DNA from: Candidatus Delongbacteria bacterium | GTDB lineage: Bacteria; CAIWAD01 | Length of the DNA: 64,000 nucleotides | Direction of reading: 5' to 3' | Assembly (NCBI GenBank): GCA_020634015.1 | Contig: JACKCN010000003.1 | Span: forward strand, 124,001 to 188,000 | Shown: positions 63,045 through 64,000 of the stretch, one piece after another | How positions within the stretch are numbered: the stretch's first letter is position 1 | How the letters are laid out: every line of letters begins with the position of its first letter | The notes under the pieces: generated by a model | Told to the model about the DNA's origin: nothing | Database searches by the model: none | The model's input: only the letters and a program-made list of their open reading frames with translations | Program-made: the position numbers and the translations under genes

Positions 63045-63530
63045 ATGAGTGCACGGTCCATACGATCGCGAGGGCCGCGGATCCTTGCCGCACTGGGCGT
63101 CACGGTGCTGGGTCTTGTGAGCTGTCAGGGCAGGACTGCTGAACGGGCCCTGTCAACACAAGCCCTGCGAGCTCGGCTTGAGGCACAGGCCGAGGCCTGG
63201 GACGAGGCCATCATCCGCAAGGACCGGACCGCCATCGAGGCCAACATGGCAGCGGATTTCCTCTTCATTGACGCGCGCGGGCTGATCACGGACCGTGCGA
63301 ACTTCATCGAGACCATGATGGATTCGGCGTTTGTCATCGATCCGTATGCCGTCGAGGACTTCGACCTGCGCCTGTACGGGGACGTGGCCCTGCTCTGCGG
63401 CCGCACGCAGATGACCGGAAGCTGGGCGGGCGAGCCCTTCACCAGCCACTATCGTTACATCGATGTCTACGCCCGCCAGGGTGAGGACTGGAAGGTCGTC
63501 AGCGTGCAGATCACGGCCATGGCCGACTGA
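63045..63530 (+). CDS. NTF2-like (DUF4440) lipoprotein
   Basis: A 161-residue exported lipoprotein with lipobox LGLVSC near residue 27. The mature protein has a DUF4440-type pattern: AWDEAIIRKDRTAIEANMAADF, then FIDARG and later GSWAGEPFTSHYRYIDVYAR. It is similar in fold to the protein at 61946 but not closely related in sequence. The ATG at 63045 is preferred; a GTG at 63021 is in frame. Function unknown. Confidence 0.82.
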   Translation: MSARSIRSRGPRILAALGVTVLGLVSCQGRTAERALSTQALRARLEAQAEAWDEAIIRKDRTAIEANMAADFLFIDARGLITDRANFIETMMDSAFVIDPYAVEDFDLRLYGDVALLCGRTQMTGSWAGEPFTSHYRYIDVYARQGEDWKVVSVQITAMAD

Positions 63531-63583
63531 GGCGATTCCCGCGGTTCATGCGGCGTTCGACCATCAAACTGGAGCGACCATTC

Positions 63584-63985
63584 ATGTCCATGCCTTCCAC
63601 ACCAGTATCCCAGGCGCTTGTCATTTTCGCCAAGAACAAGAAACGCGTGTCCACCTTCTACCAGCAGGCTCTTGGGCTTGATGTGGTCGAGAATGAGTCG
63701 TCTCACGATCTCCTGCGCGGCAACGGCATCGAACTGGTCATTCACAGCATTCCGCAGCGCATCGCGCGCGAGATCCAGATCAGCAAGCCGCCACAATTGC
63801 GCGAGAACACGCCACTGAAACCCGCGTTTCTGGTGAACGACCTCGACGCCTTGCGCGAGGCGGTGACCCGCACGGGAGGCTGGCTGAAGGCGCGTGATCA
63901 GGCCTGGACGATCCGCGGAGCCACCGTACTGGATGGCTGTGATCCGGAAGGAAACATCGTGCAGTTCCGTCGTCTGAACCAATGA
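63584..63985 (+). CDS. VOC-family (glyoxalase-like) protein
   Basis: A 133-residue VOC protein: ALVIFAKNKKRVSTFYQQAL at the N-terminus, paired with GIELVIHSIP, and a second repeat ending GCDPEGNIVQFRR. GGAG lies 9 bases before ATG 63584. It is the last gene, complete within the window. No specific substrate can be named. Confidence 0.85.
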   Translation: MSMPSTPVSQALVIFAKNKKRVSTFYQQALGLDVVENESSHDLLRGNGIELVIHSIPQRIAREIQISKPPQLRENTPLKPAFLVNDLDALREAVTRTGGWLKARDQAWTIRGATVLDGCDPEGNIVQFRRLNQ

Positions 63986-64000
63986 ACGACTCCGGCTCAT

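Overview
The window is GC-rich, densely coded bacterial chromosome. It carries no rRNA, tRNA, CRISPR array, transposase or phage gene that I can recognise. The gene content points to an uncultured Gram-negative lineage of the FCB superphylum: a TonB-dependent receptor with a carboxypeptidase-like N-terminal domain, a PorV/PorQ-family outer-membrane protein, several secreted proteins ending in the short C-terminal domain typical of type IX secretion cargo (final residues such as KITLLK, FALIK, KVLLVK), DUF3857/transglutaminase proteins, and a Bacteroidetes-like cbb3 oxidase operon. I cannot name the phylum from sequence alone; Delongbacteria- or Krumholzibacteria-like lineages are guesses.

Region 1 (1-12.1 kb) is a cbb3 oxidase operon: ccoNO (fused, cut by the window edge), ccoQ, ccoP (one haem only), ccoG, ccoH, a TauE/SafE-family membrane protein, the copper ATPase ccoI, then a hybrid sensor kinase, ccoS and a HAD phosphatase. 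Several junctions overlap by ATGA or GTGA. Region 2 (12.3-19.1 kb) holds a rhodanese-like protein without its catalytic Cys, an ECF-type sigma factor with an overlapping membrane/anti-sigma-like partner, a GT-C glycosyltransferase, inorganic pyrophosphatase, and nrfHA for nitrite reduction to ammonium. Tandem FNR-like boxes lie upstream of nrfHA.

Region 3 (19.5-47.9 kb) is a large starch/alpha-glucan utilisation locus, all on the plus strand. It has a secreted GH13 amylase with starch-binding domains, a secreted GH13 pullulanase-like debranching enzyme, two GH57 or GH57-like secreted enzymes, a secreted multi-module starch-binding protein, and an ABC importer whose MalF-like permease is fused to its binding protein, followed by malG and malK. 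A TonB-dependent receptor overlapping malK comes next, then a 1321-residue secreted protein, a PorV-like protein and another starch-binding, CTD-bearing protein. The implied path is surface binding and hydrolysis of starch, passage over the outer membrane by the TonB receptor, trimming in the periplasm, and ABC import.

Region 4 (48-64 kb) is a mix of housekeeping and stress genes: two adjacent transglutaminase-type proteins (one with a complete catalytic triad, one without), a dienelactone hydrolase, sdhCAB on the minus strand, an HD-domain protein preceded by a perfect FNR box, a small copper-chaperone cluster, a flavin reductase-like protein, superoxide dismutase, two VOC proteins, an acyltransferase, two NTF2-like lipoproteins and a GNAT acetyltransferase. 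The cbb3 oxidase, NrfHA, FNR-type sites, SOD and copper genes together suggest a microaerobic or facultatively anaerobic polysaccharide degrader.
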